Notes: a model not told the origin generated them from the letters alone. Positions 24,232 to 32,220 are shown, counted from the stretch's first letter. The stretch: DNA of 64,000 bases from Kosakonia sp. SMBL-WEM22 (GCF_014490785.1 NZ_CP051488.1:1302001-1366000); one strand, 5' to 3'. Translations and numbers: made by a program.

Positions 24232-24586
24232 TATCACTCCGATGGGTAAGCCACGCATGACCCGCGCAGATAAATGGAAAAAGCGGGATGCGGTTCTGCG
24301 TTACCGGGCCTTTTGCGATGAGGTTCGCCTGCATGGACTGGTTATGCCGGAGTCCGGAGGACATATCACTTTTGTCATTCCCATGCCCGCCAGCTGGAGC
24401 CTGAAGAAACGCGCTGCGATGAGTGGTCAGGCGCACCAGCAAAAACCGGATGTCGACAACATGATTAAGGCGCTCATGGATGCGCTGTTTACCGATGATG
24501 CGCATATCTGGGATGTGCGGGTAACAAAGCGCTGGGGTGAGAAAGGGCAGATTGTAATTTCAAAGAACGAGAGGGCTATGGAATGA
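24218..24586 (+). CDS. rusA: RusA-type Holliday junction resolvase
   Basis: A 122-residue endonuclease starting MKIFNITPMGKPRMTRADKW. The RusA active-site pattern is visible: KPDVDNMIKALMDALFTDD gives Asp78, Asp80, Lys84 and Asp93/94. RusA resolves recombination intermediates and branched phage DNA before packaging. It overlaps the helicase gene by 14 bases and the antiterminator gene by four, in the nin-type position of lambdoid phages. Confidence 0.93.
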   Translation: MKIFNITPMGKPRMTRADKWKKRDAVLRYRAFCDEVRLHGLVMPESGGHITFVIPMPASWSLKKRAAMSGQAHQQKPDVDNMIKALMDALFTDDAHIWDVRVTKRWGEKGQIVISKNERAME

Positions 24587-25398
24587 AACTTGAAGTATCA
24601 CTTAAACACTTCAGCCCTCAGGGCATGAACATCAGCGACAGCGTTAAAGGCACCTCTCCTGACAGGCTGACCGGTACAGATGTAATGGCAGCGATTGGCA
24701 CCACCAGCAGCCGCGCGCGCTTCGGTCTTGCTGCGTTCTTTGGAAAGGCGGGGATCAGCAAAACGGATGAGCAAATCGCAGTGCAGGCGCTGGTGCGGCA
24801 CGCGATGGAAGTTGCCCCGAAGAATGTGCGTAAAGCAGCTGGTGGCGAGTTTGGCTGGTGCATGCAGGTGCTGGCACAGTTTGCCTTTGCTGAGTATGCC
24901 CGTTCAGCAGCCAGCAGCAGCACCTGCACCACCTGCAGCGGTACTGGAAGAACAACCCGCATGCAGATTACCCGCAAGGTGTCTTACCCCTGGGGAAAAG
25001 CACCTTACTGGGCTTGTCGTTCGCGTGCGGCCCGCCCGTCTGACTGGGAGAAATGGACAGAGATAACAGAGTATATCCCGGCGGTTTGCGAAACCTGTGA
25101 AGGTAAGGGAATAATAAGTGCGCGTTGTCGTTGCGGCGGTAAAGGCGAGGTACTTGACCGCAAGGCCACAAGCGAGCGCGGCGCTCCGGTCTTTAAAACC
25201 TGCGAGCGATGCTCAGGCAATGGCTTCTCTGCGGTCTCCTCTGCGACGGTACACCGCGCCATTCTTAAGAACCTCCCTGATCTTCATCAATCCTCATGGT
25301 CGCGCAACTGGAAGCCATTCTATGAACGATTAGTTGATGCGTTGAATGAAGGTGAGCGACATGCGGCTGTAGAATTCGATAAGGCAACAGCTTATTAA
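24583..25398 (+). CDS. Late antitermination protein Q (DLP12/phage 82 type)
   Basis: A 271-residue protein resembling the QuuD/phage-82 Q family, with four Cys-x-x-Cys-like knuckles: Cys115/118 (CTTCSGTG), Cys169/172 (CETCEGKG), Cys182/184 and Cys207/210 (CERCSGNG), a DnaJ-like zinc arrangement. Q binds at the late promoter and lets RNA polymerase pass terminators, turning on lysis, head and tail genes. A late promoter and short-leader terminator lie just after the gene. It overlaps rusA by ATGA. Confidence 0.88.
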   Translation: MKLEVSLKHFSPQGMNISDSVKGTSPDRLTGTDVMAAIGTTSSRARFGLAAFFGKAGISKTDEQIAVQALVRHAMEVAPKNVRKAAGGEFGWCMQVLAQFAFAEYARSAASSSTCTTCSGTGRTTRMQITRKVSYPWGKAPYWACRSRAARPSDWEKWTEITEYIPAVCETCEGKGIISARCRCGGKGEVLDRKATSERGAPVFKTCERCSGNGFSAVSSATVHRAILKNLPDLHQSSWSRNWKPFYERLVDALNEGERHAAVEFDKATAY

Positions 25399-25439
25399 CG
25401 TGATCGGAGCAAATGTCGACACCTTTTTGCACGTTAGTG

Positions 25440-25469
25440 TTGACTTTGCATAAAGTTGCCCTGTATGAT
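25440..25469 (+). promoter_or_regulatory. Late promoter pR' downstream of Q
   Basis: TTGACT (25440-25445) and TATGAT (25464-25469) with an 18-base spacer. A terminator about 45 bases later defines a short leader RNA, the hallmark of Q-dependent late control. Confidence 0.75.
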
Positions 25470-25512
25470 TCTAATCATGCGAAATTGCGCCTAGTCATTT
25501 TCAGAGTACGAC

Positions 25513-25535
25513 AGCCCCTTTCGGGGCTTTTCTTT
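25513..25535. terminator. Leader terminator tR', also ends the opposite gene
   Basis: AGCCCC (25513-25518) and GGGGCT (25523-25528) flank a TTTC loop and are followed by TTTTCTTT. In the rightward direction it would stop pR' transcripts unless Q is loaded. The stop codon of the leftward gene 25534-26475 touches its right edge. Confidence 0.85.
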
Positions 25536-26475
25536 ATGGGAGTGTTTTGTAAAAGCTACTAAAAAGAGATTTATCTTTATTACTGACAGCTTTTTTCATA
25601 TTAATTTGGATGTTTAAAGGTTTAAGATTCTCTTTAGTAACAAATATCTTAGCTTTTTCGAATCTATCCTCAATGAATTTGAATCTTTCACCCAAGCGAA
25701 ATACTCTTAATCCGAGTTGCATTACTTTTTTTTCTGAGATTTTGTCGGGATTGCACTTATTTAGTTCATCTAAAACAAGAATAATGTCACGCTCGAAAAT
25801 CAAAGCAATATCGTAATCGTTTAGCAAACTTTCAGGAAAACGCACTACACCGATAACTTCATCCTTGAATGATGGTTTTGAACTGGTTGAGCTTTCATTA
25901 TCGACTGATTTTTGCGACATAACATCTAAAAGTTCAGTTTCTTCCTTGGTTTTGATCTTTGCCAAGTGGACGCGCCCATCTCCAGAACCCGCCATCCTCT
26001 TAAGAGATTGATGAGCGGCGCGCCCTATAACTTTTGGATCTTTCATATCCAGAATTTTATGTGCCAACCAGACCAACGGTGGCGAACTGGCTTCTAGCTT
26101 GGCTTTCATTTGGTAGAATCTAAAAATATTAGTTTTTGCTTCTTTCAACGCAGTCAAGTATCGGTGAAAGTCTGCTTTGTGCTCGAGATCTCTCGCCAGT
26201 TCTTCAAATTCTACGCCAAATGCATTTGTTCCACATATGTGACCAATATTTGTTTCAAAACCATCTTCAGTTATTACTAGGAACCCTTTTTTATGTCCTG
26301 CACGACAACTTGCTTTCCCGCAGGGTATCTCATCTGGAAGATCGTCGTAATAACCGAACACATCTGATAGTTGCTGATTTTTTAGATCCAACTTGGGGCG
26401 AAAATTTTGACGAGCTTTTATATCCTCCCAATTATCGACTCTTTCAAAGCTTTTATCTTTCTTTATAAATATCAT
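25534..26475 (-). CDS. Unrecognised opposite-strand moron between Q and lysis genes
   Basis: The product has 313 residues from the ATG at 26475, which has AGGAAGGG six bases upstream. A longer TTG-started frame to 26520 lacks this. An N-terminal Cys/His cluster (PCGKASCRAGHKKGFLV ... NIGHICG) could bind zinc. The rest is helical and Lys/Glu-rich. It is much more AT-rich than the phage genes around it and faces against late transcription, so it is probably expressed in the lysogen from its own promoter. Its position is typical of cargo genes such as exclusion, defence or toxin functions, but no family is recognised. Confidence 0.75.
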   Translation of the reverse strand: MIFIKKDKSFERVDNWEDIKARQNFRPKLDLKNQQLSDVFGYYDDLPDEIPCGKASCRAGHKKGFLVITEDGFETNIGHICGTNAFGVEFEELARDLEHKADFHRYLTALKEAKTNIFRFYQMKAKLEASSPPLVWLAHKILDMKDPKVIGRAAHQSLKRMAGSGDGRVHLAKIKTKEETELLDVMSQKSVDNESSTSSKPSFKDEVIGVVRFPESLLNDYDIALIFERDIILVLDELNKCNPDKISEKKVMQLGLRVFRLGERFKFIEDRFEKAKIFVTKENLKPLNIQINMKKAVSNKDKSLFSSFYKTLP

Positions 26476-26715
26476 ATATGCCCTTCCTGTAGTTGGGATT
26501 AAATACTTTTCTCCGAACAATATTTAATCATCAAAACCGCAAAATTTCATCAAAACCATGCCATAGATATGGATTTTTTCTCGGCTTGCCAATGTGGGTT
26601 TTCCCGGATTTTGGATCGCAGGAATCAACCTATTACGTCAAGTTGTTAAATGCAGCCCGATGGCCTGACCCTTTTACTCACACACAGCACCGACCCTATA
26701 CAGGCGGAGGTGGAG

Positions 26716-27075
26716 ATGAAACGTATGCCGGACAAAGACGCTGGTTTCTGGGCAGGTCTTATCGCCTGGCTATACAGCCACAAAACAGAATGGGGATATG
26801 CGGGCGTGGCGGGCATGTTTTCTTTGCTGCGCAGCGCCTATGCACAGTCCTCATGGAGTAAGCGTGTTCTTGACGCCGTGTCGTGCAGCGCGCTGGCATT
26901 CTTCGCCGCGCCGACGCTTCAGGTGGTCGGGGGAGTTCTTAACTGGAACGTGCCTGATACAGCCGCTCAGGTTTTCGCGGTGTACATCGGGTATGTCGGC
27001 AATGACTATATAAGCGAGAAGCTGCGCGGGTGGATCAGCCGCAGAACGGGAGATAACAGTGAAAATCAGTCCTGA
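26716..27075 (+). CDS. Holin, lambda-family class II type
   Basis: A 119-residue membrane protein with hydrophobic segments around AGVAGMFSLLRSAY, CSALAFFAAPTLQVVGGVL and AAQVFAVYIGYVGND. The last phrase resembles the IGYIGTD end of the lambda-family phage holin (TIGR01594 type). It forms inner-membrane lesions that release the cytoplasmic lysozyme encoded next. Start is taken at 26716 after GGAGGTGGAG. A second ATG lies three codons on (26725). It is the first gene after the Q-controlled leader, and its end overlaps the lysozyme gene by 17 bases. Confidence 0.85.
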   Translation: MKRMPDKDAGFWAGLIAWLYSHKTEWGYAGVAGMFSLLRSAYAQSSWSKRVLDAVSCSALAFFAAPTLQVVGGVLNWNVPDTAAQVFAVYIGYVGNDYISEKLRGWISRRTGDNSENQS

Positions 27076-27496
27076 CGGTATTGCCCTGATTAAGCGCGAA
27101 GAAGGCGAGCGCCTGAAAGCGTATCGCGACACCAAAGGCGTTCTGACGATCGGCGTCGGTCATACCGGTCTGGTGGATGGCCGCCCGATCACTCCGGCAC
27201 TGACCATCAGCAAAGATAAATCTACGGCGTTGCTACTGTCTGATATCGCCGGGGTTGAGAAAGCTATTAACGCCAGCGTTAAGGTGCCGCTTACCCAGAA
27301 TCAGTATGACGCGCTATGCAGTCTGGTCTTCAATATCGGCAAAAAGGCTTTTGAAGATTCCACCGTCCTTAAGAGGCTCAATGTCCATGAACATCACGGC
27401 GCGGCCGATGCTTTCCTGATGTGGAAACGCTCCGGTAACGATCCGGATATTCTTCTGCCGCGCCGCCAGCGTGAAAGAGAGGTGTTTCTGACATGA
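27059..27496 (+). CDS. Phage lysozyme (endolysin, GH24)
   Basis: A 145-residue T4-type muramidase with the catalytic triad Glu15-Asp24-Thr30 in REEGERLKAYRDTKGVLTIGVGHT. It cleaves the glycan strands of peptidoglycan. The N-terminus is not hydrophobic, so this is a canonical cytoplasmic endolysin that needs the holin and not a SAR endolysin. It starts at GTG after GGGAG. Confidence 0.95.
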   Translation: MKISPDGIALIKREEGERLKAYRDTKGVLTIGVGHTGLVDGRPITPALTISKDKSTALLLSDIAGVEKAINASVKVPLTQNQYDALCSLVFNIGKKAFEDSTVLKRLNVHEHHGAADAFLMWKRSGNDPDILLPRRQREREVFLT

Positions 27497-27945
27497 ACCC
27501 GATCAACTTCATAAAGAACTATTCGCACATCATCGTTATCGGCCTGATTTGCGTTGCGCTGTGGGGACTGAATGCCCGTAACGCCCAGCTAACAGCCACT
27601 AATGAACGGCTGGAAAAGCTGGCTAACAGCAAAGACGACCAGATTAACGATCTGCGATCGAAAAATGATGGCCTCGCCGCTAGCGTGGGCGAACTGGTTG
27701 CCGCCGTCAGGCAGCAGAACCTGGTGATGTCTCAGGTCGCAGAGCAGCGCGCCGTTACAGCACAGCAGAACCGGAAACTACAGAATGAAATCAAGCGTTA
27801 CCTTGCTTCGGACAAGTGTGCTGTTGCTCCTGTCCCCCCTGATGCTGCTGACCGGCTGCGTGACGCAGCCAAAGCCGCTGGTGGAGTACCGGACAATAAG
27901 CCAGCCGCAAATCAGCCTGCCGGCAGAGCTGACCTCCCGTATTGA
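27493..27945 (+). CDS. Rz-like inner-membrane spanin
   Basis: A 150-residue protein with one N-terminal membrane segment (HIIVIGLICVALWGLNA), a coiled-coil periplasmic region (NAQLTATNERLEKL through RKLQNEIKRYL) and a Pro/Ala-rich tail. With Rz1 it bridges the envelope and fuses the membranes at lysis. It overlaps the lysozyme stop by four bases. Confidence 0.88.
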   Translation: MNPINFIKNYSHIIVIGLICVALWGLNARNAQLTATNERLEKLANSKDDQINDLRSKNDGLAASVGELVAAVRQQNLVMSQVAEQRAVTAQQNRKLQNEIKRYLASDKCAVAPVPPDAADRLRDAAKAAGGVPDNKPAANQPAGRADLPY

Positions 27946-28114
27946 TGCACCTGAGCCGCCGGACGGAATGACGTTCGGTGAGAGCGTTCAACTCAGTGCG
28001 CAGTTATACGGGCTGGTGGGGCAGTGCAATATCGATCGTGCTGCCATCCGGCAGATTGAAGAGAGCAGGCAGAATGTTGCGGGTGGGCTTGAAAAAATGT
28101 CCCCTCCGAAATGA
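27785..28114 (+). CDS. Rz1-like outer-membrane spanin lipoprotein
   Basis: A 109-residue lipoprotein in the +1 frame within and beyond Rz. The lipobox LLTGC (Cys at about 25) follows a hydrophobic signal. The mature part is Pro-rich at first (TQPKPLVEY, DAPEPPDG) and then extends 50 residues past the end of Rz, longer than lambda Rz1 (60 residues). It pairs with the Rz-like protein across the periplasm. Confidence 0.85.
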   Translation: MKSSVTLLRTSVLLLLSPLMLLTGCVTQPKPLVEYRTISQPQISLPAELTSRIDAPEPPDGMTFGESVQLSAQLYGLVGQCNIDRAAIRQIEESRQNVAGGLEKMSPPK

Positions 28115-28360
28115 AATCCAGCACTTCGGAAGGGAGGGCAAATGCCCTTCATTACAAGTGAGTTGATAATAGTCCTTTAACCCTTTTTGGGTAGAGGCAG
28201 TAGTTTATTTTCTTAAACACCATTTAAGTAAATGTAAACTTATATTGAATCGTCGTTTCAATTCGATTTAGGGGGAATTTCAAGGCATCGAAGCCCGAGG
28301 TAAGTTGAGGGTTACGAGTTGTTAAGTGGTTGCCAGGTTGGCTGTGCGTCGCGCGAGTAT

Positions 28361-28384
28361 AAAAAAAGCCCTCCAGGTGAGGGC
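28361..28384 (-). terminator. Leftward terminator
   Basis: Stem GCCCTC (28368-28373) with GAGGGC (28379-28384) and a run of seven U on the minus-strand transcript (28361-28367). Confidence 0.75.
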
Positions 28385-28630
28385 CGCAATAAATACATGC
28401 TTGATTTGAACGGTCACGTTTTGAAACTACGACGAGCTCATCCCTGAGCTATCCCCTGTGGTGGGTAGGAGCCACGTTGGGGTGCTTTAAATTTTGCACA
28501 ATATCCTGATACAGCAAGCGTAAGCGGTTGGTATTGGGAAAAATCTTAGGATATTCACCCTCAGAGAGCGGATCGCCACAGTGACGAAGCAGGTTGGCTA
28601 TCTACAGGAATACATCAAAGAACAATGTCT

Positions 28631-28658
28631 AAATTAAAACGGGCTCATAACTGAGCCC
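28631..28658 (-). terminator. Terminator of the 86-residue minus-strand gene
   Basis: A 7-bp perfect stem GGGCTCA/TGAGCCC (28641-28658) followed on the minus strand by GTTTTAATTT. It lies eight bases after the stop at 28666. Confidence 0.7.
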
Positions 28659-28665
28659 TTCAAGA

Positions 28666-28926
28666 TTAGATATTATTCTTTTCCCATTTGACTCTATCAA
28701 TAAGGCTTTTTGCTATACGTTGCGCTTTCATTTTGATTGAGATCGCTTCTGAGCCATGTGGTGCAAGTAATTCATGCACTGATTCTCCGCCAACTCGCAT
28801 TTTTAGTTCTTTAAGATGATCTTCACCAGCCAAGTGAACAAGCTCTTTTACGATCAGCTTTAAAGCTGCAATTTCAGCATATAGATCAATTTTTTCTTGA
28901 TCGCTGCCATTTCCGAACTCAGACAT
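28666..28926 (-). CDS. Unrecognised small phage protein (86 aa), opposite strand
   Basis: Starts MSEFGNGSDQEKIDLYAEIAAL at 28926 with GGAG five bases upstream. Helical and charged, with HLAGEDHLKELKMRVGGES in the middle. The frame stays open upstream to 29040 and would add a CPQCDCD stretch, but that part overlaps the conserved leader on the other strand and has no ribosome site. It has its own terminator. The function is unknown; a lysogen-expressed accessory gene is likely from its orientation. Confidence 0.6.
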   Translation of the reverse strand: MSEFGNGSDQEKIDLYAEIAALKLIVKELVHLAGEDHLKELKMRVGGESVHELLAPHGSEAISIKMKAQRIAKSLIDRVKWEKNNI

Positions 28927-29018
28927 AGATGCTCCGTATGTGGTGTTTTGTTTTAGAGGTTCAATTTTATCACAATCACACTGTGGGCATTGGTGGTCGG
29001 TCTGTATGGTTTTTAATC

Positions 29019-29129
29019 GCGCCTCGCATGCGCTAAACAATCGAGAGTCTTTCAGTCGTGAGCCTGGGGAAAGCTGCTTTCTCGGGCGGCTGTCCCATGC
29101 GACAGGCTCACATCTAAAAGGTAGAAATC
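29019..29129 (+). ncRNA. Conserved structured leader RNA, copy A
   Basis: The block GCGCCTCGCATGCGC ... CTTTCAG ... GAGCCTG ... TGCGACAGG ... AAAGG runs up to the ATG at 29130 and recurs in order at 56235-56367. Within it GTGAGCCTG (29058-29066) and CAGGCTCAC (29103-29111) form a perfect 9-bp closing stem around smaller hairpins (GGAAAGC/GCTTTC-type and GGG/CCC). The layout recalls the C4/IsrK class of prophage antisense leader RNAs, but I cannot verify that. Confidence 0.55.
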
Positions 29130-29966
29130 ATGGAACAAAAATTACCGCATATCTCTACGCATCCGTACGTATTTGCTGTTCGCGTTGAATGGCGCTGGCC
29201 TGATAACTATTTCTGGTTTGGCCGTGTGGAGCTGCAATATGTTCGAGAGAACAGAATTCCGGTCGTGGAGATTATCGAGTGGCCCGTTATGGCCAAGGTT
29301 ATCTCCGGGCTCAGAGCGGGTGAGAAAATCCACGTTCGCATGCGCCCTCTGGACAAAGATGGCAACGGCCCGGCGTGGAATGCCAGCGACTGGTTAGAAG
29401 GGGCTTCATCTTCTGACACTCAAGACATCGTTCAGCATGTTCAGGACTCACTGGCCGCGTCGTCACCGTTCCTCAATATGAACTATGAAATTGAGGAACC
29501 TGGTAAAAATCATTCCGCTGGCATGAAAGTTGGCATTGAGGGTAATCAGCAGCAGGTTAAGTTTTTAGCCGACCGTTTCGCTGTGACCTTCGGAATTCAA
29601 CTTCGCACGCCTGAAGAAGTTCGGGAGATCGAGGAATACCTCAAGCGTCAGCGGCTGGCTAAAAGTATGCGTGATGCTCTCGAAGAGCTCTCCCCATTTA
29701 CGGTCAGTAATGGACAAGTTTTCATCCAGGAAGCTTTCTTCAAAGGGGGCGAAATCCAGGCGACGAAAATTGAGCCGGTTGTTGAATATAAAGCCAAACA
29801 GGAATCCACGCGTTCTGAGCCGAAAAACAATATCAGTATTAATATTCACTCAGTTGCTCCTGACTGTGGGGCGGCAAGTGATTCCATTAGCAAAGCCGTC
29901 GACGAGCGAATCAACTTAATGTTGAAGCCTGGCGGATCAATCTGGCGGGCTATGAATAAAGGCTGA
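29130..29966 (+). CDS. Stand-alone protein resembling the C-terminal region of tail protein J
   Basis: A 278-residue protein. Residues about 50-105 (GLRAGEKIHVRMRPLDKDGNGPAW, SSSDTQDI) parallel the fibronectin-type segment of gpJ in this same prophage (GLKAGQIFWYRAQLVDRTGNE, SSTDVTDI). Residues about 125-215 (KVGIEGNQQQVKFLADRFAV, FTVSNGQVFIQEAFF) parallel its DUF1983 segment (SQVLFLADRFAVM, FVVQNGQTFINEAFI). The tail is Lys/Glu-rich. It lies far from the tail genes, between lysis and packaging blocks, directly behind the structured leader. It may act as an alternative or competing J tail, or as a regulatory decoy. This is unproven. Confidence 0.7.
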   Translation: MEQKLPHISTHPYVFAVRVEWRWPDNYFWFGRVELQYVRENRIPVVEIIEWPVMAKVISGLRAGEKIHVRMRPLDKDGNGPAWNASDWLEGASSSDTQDIVQHVQDSLAASSPFLNMNYEIEEPGKNHSAGMKVGIEGNQQQVKFLADRFAVTFGIQLRTPEEVREIEEYLKRQRLAKSMRDALEELSPFTVSNGQVFIQEAFFKGGEIQATKIEPVVEYKAKQESTRSEPKNNISINIHSVAPDCGAASDSISKAVDERINLMLKPGGSIWRAMNKG

Positions 29967-29977
29967 CGGAGGCCATC

Positions 29978-31438
29978 ATGGATGTAATCATTGATGGTGT
30001 CCCGTATGCACCTGCCAGCGCGCCAACCACCAGCCGTATCGGCATAGCCATTTCAACACATAATCGCGCTGGCGTACTCAGCCAGGCGCTGGAGCATCAT
30101 CTTCGACATTTCCCTGCCGGCGCGCTGGTGGTTGCCGTTGATGACGGTTCACAGCCACCAGCGGTGGTTCCAGCTGGCGTTAACCTGATCCGGCACGATA
30201 AATCGCTGGGTATTGTGGCCTCGAAGAACGCCAGTCTTACCGCGCTGATGGATGCCGGGTGTGAGCATCTCTTCCTGTGGGACGATGACGCATGGCCGAT
30301 TGCTGATGGCTGGTGGCTGCCTTACATCGAGTCACCCGAGCCGCACTTAAGTTATCAGTTCCTCGATCTGGCTGGCGCCCGCAAGCTTAACGATATCGCG
30401 GTGCTGTATCGCGACGATCAGCATATTGCCTACACCGGCCAGCGCGGCGTGATGCTTTATTACCATCGCAGCGCCATCGAGCGTGTCGGCGGATTTGACC
30501 CGATTTACGGCCGCGGCATGTATGAGCACAGCGATCTCGCCCTGCGCATCCACAATGCCGGACTAACGTCGTGGGCGTTCGCTGATGTGGTCGGTTCTGA
30601 AAAGTTGATTCATTCCCTCGATGAGCATGAGCTGGTGGAGCGTTCGGTGCCACGCCCGGATCGGGAAGAGCAGGTTAAGCGCAACGTCAGGATTCACAAT
30701 GAACGGCGGGACACCGGATATACCGGCTACGCCCCGTATCGCCCTCAACGCAATGTAGTGATCACCACGCTGCTGACCAGTGAGCCTGACCCGCAGCGCG
30801 GTACCAGAATGACTGCCTCACCTGACCTGCTGGCGAAGTGGGCTGCATCATTGCGCGGTTGCAAACGGGTTGTGCTGGCTGATGAGCTGGCTAACGCACC
30901 GGCAGATGTCGAACTTTGTCGCGCTCCTGCCGTAAAGATGAACGTTTACTTCCGGCGCTGGCTTCATATCTGGCAGCACCTTCGCGATCACCCTGAGTAT
31001 CATTTCGTCTGGTGTACTGACGGTACCGATGTCGAAATGATCCGCGAGCCGTGGTCGGATATGGTGCCGGGCAAGGTGTATGTCGGCTCTGAACCAAAGA
31101 CCTACGCCGATGCCTGGGCACGCCAGCACCACCCGGAGCGAATCTATCAGGACTTCCTCGACGAGCATCGCGACGATGTGATGCTGAATGCCGGCCTGCT
31201 TGGCGGCCTGCGCACTGACGTGATGGAGTTTGCGCACGGCATAGTGCGGCTGTATTACCTGCTGGAGTGTCACCGCTTCTGGAAGACGGAGAAAGCAACG
31301 GCAGCGGTCGGCGATATGCTGGCGTTTGGCATTGTGGCTAAACGCTTTGGCGATCGCATCGTGACAGGGCCGCAGGTGCACACCATTTTCAAATCTAATG
31401 GCATCGGTAAGGAGTGCGCCTTTTGGAAGCACAAGTGA
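29978..31438 (+). CDS. Phage-encoded two-domain glycosyltransferase
   Basis: A 486-residue protein. The N-terminal half is a GT2/GT-A fold: IGIAISTHNRAGVLSQAL, the DD in VVAVDDGSQ, the DxD-type LFLWDDDAWP (about residue 100) and VGGFDPIYGRGMYEHSDLALR, where the acceptor-site region with ED/HSD would lie. The second half (about 255-486) is a further domain with YHFVWCTDGTDVEM and VMLNAGLLGG, again transferase-like. Such genes occur just before terminase in several HK97-like phages. The acceptor could be a virion protein or surface polymer. No signal or membrane segment is seen. Confidence 0.8.
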   Translation: MDVIIDGVPYAPASAPTTSRIGIAISTHNRAGVLSQALEHHLRHFPAGALVVAVDDGSQPPAVVPAGVNLIRHDKSLGIVASKNASLTALMDAGCEHLFLWDDDAWPIADGWWLPYIESPEPHLSYQFLDLAGARKLNDIAVLYRDDQHIAYTGQRGVMLYYHRSAIERVGGFDPIYGRGMYEHSDLALRIHNAGLTSWAFADVVGSEKLIHSLDEHELVERSVPRPDREEQVKRNVRIHNERRDTGYTGYAPYRPQRNVVITTLLTSEPDPQRGTRMTASPDLLAKWAASLRGCKRVVLADELANAPADVELCRAPAVKMNVYFRRWLHIWQHLRDHPEYHFVWCTDGTDVEMIREPWSDMVPGKVYVGSEPKTYADAWARQHHPERIYQDFLDEHRDDVMLNAGLLGGLRTDVMEFAHGIVRLYYLLECHRFWKTEKATAAVGDMLAFGIVAKRFGDRIVTGPQVHTIFKSNGIGKECAFWKHK

Positions 31439-31445
31439 GGCAGTA

Positions 31446-31622
31446 ATGGGAACGGCAATCAGCTTTATCCTGGCAGTGATAGCTCTCTTGATTTTTGTAT
31501 TCGCCCCTCGCAGTCCCCGAAGCCCTCCTGAATGCCATCGCTGCGGAAAGAACGTTAAGCCTTCTTTGAAATTCTGTAGTGAGTGCAGGCCAAAGCCAAA
31601 GGTAAAAACCGATGGAAATTAA
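31446..31622 (+). CDS. Small membrane-anchored zinc-ribbon protein
   Basis: A 58-residue protein with one membrane helix (AISFILAVIALLIFVFA) and then C-x2-C ... C-x2-C (CHRCGKN, FCSECRPK), a zinc ribbon on a short tail. The start at 31446 has GAGG upstream and lies seven bases after the glycosyltransferase stop. Its end overlaps the second transferase gene. It may tether that pathway to the membrane; this is inferred from position alone. Confidence 0.65.
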   Translation: MGTAISFILAVIALLIFVFAPRSPRSPPECHRCGKNVKPSLKFCSECRPKPKVKTDGN

Positions 31623-32193
31623 GTATGTTGTGGTCGCGCACCATGCCCGGCGAGAGCAGGCCGAAAGGCTTGCTGACTCTCTTGGCGCTCACCTGCTGGT
31701 TGACGAGCACGACAGGGGTGCCAACTGGAATCACCGCCGTGCACTTGAGTGGGCAGAAGGGCAATCATGTCGGGTGGTAGTGCTGGAAGATGATGCGCTG
31801 CCGGTGTTGGAGTTTGCGGAAAAGGTGAGTGACTGGCTAGCGCGCTTTCCCGACGACTTGCTGAGTTTTTATCTCGGTACTGGCCGACCGCCACAATATC
31901 AAAAAGAGATAGCCGGAATGCTGGTGGATGCCGATCGTGTGCGCGGAGATCACATCGTGCTAAACAGGTTGGTTCACGGCGTATGTTATAGCCCCCCACC
32001 GAGCCGATTGCCTGGCATCCTCAGAGCATGGAATAAAACCCTGGCAGCAGATTACGCCGTCGGTGAGGCATTCGGTGCAAGGGTGATTTACCCGTGTTAC
32101 TCGTTGGTGGATCACGCTGACCTGCCGACGGTTGAGCATCACCCGGACAACGAGCCAAGAATAGAGCGAAGACGGGCTTGGAGATTGGCTTAA
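31612..32193 (+). CDS. Second glycosyltransferase-like protein (GT25-like)
   Basis: A 193-residue protein with the pattern of short GT25/LPS transferases: an early strand (KYVVVAHHARREQAERLAD), the acidic metal-site motif VVVLEDDALPV near residue 58, and a late VIYPCYSLVDHADLPTVEHH. It lies 10 bases inside the end of the zinc-ribbon gene, so all three genes are probably cotranslated. The substrate is unknown. Confidence 0.7.
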   Translation: MEIKYVVVAHHARREQAERLADSLGAHLLVDEHDRGANWNHRRALEWAEGQSCRVVVLEDDALPVLEFAEKVSDWLARFPDDLLSFYLGTGRPPQYQKEIAGMLVDADRVRGDHIVLNRLVHGVCYSPPPSRLPGILRAWNKTLAADYAVGEAFGARVIYPCYSLVDHADLPTVEHHPDNEPRIERRRAWRLA

Positions 32194-32216
32194 AAAAGCC
32201 CGACCTCACTCGGGCT
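32192..32216 (-). terminator. Terminator of the GhoS-like gene
   Basis: AGCCCGA (32197-32203) and TCGGGCT (32210-32216) form the stem, with a U-run on the minus strand from 32192-32197. The rightward direction has only a weak U tract. Confidence 0.8.
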
Positions 32217-32220
32217 GTAA

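Larger units (their letters stand above)
28115..28665. other. Non-coding region after the lysis cassette
   Basis: No supported gene in 551 bases. Two terminators face leftward: 28361-28384 (GCCCTC/GAGGGC stem, U-run from seven A on the + strand) and 28631-28658 (GGGCTCA-TAAC-TGAGCCC with a U-rich tail), the latter just past the 86-residue minus-strand gene. The presence of a second leftward terminator 270 bases further on suggests a small minus-strand transcript may start between them. That is inference only. Confidence 0.5.

Noticed and set aside
28420..28500. tRNA-like stretch on the minus strand (TAGCTCAGGGATGAGC and GTTCAAATC)
   Set aside because: The D-arm pairs, but the anticodon and T stems do not, and there is no proper acceptor stem.
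28927..29040. Upstream extension of the 86-residue minus-strand gene with a CPQC motif
   Set aside because: It overlaps the conserved leader on the other strand and lacks a ribosome site, while the internal ATG at 28926 has a good one.
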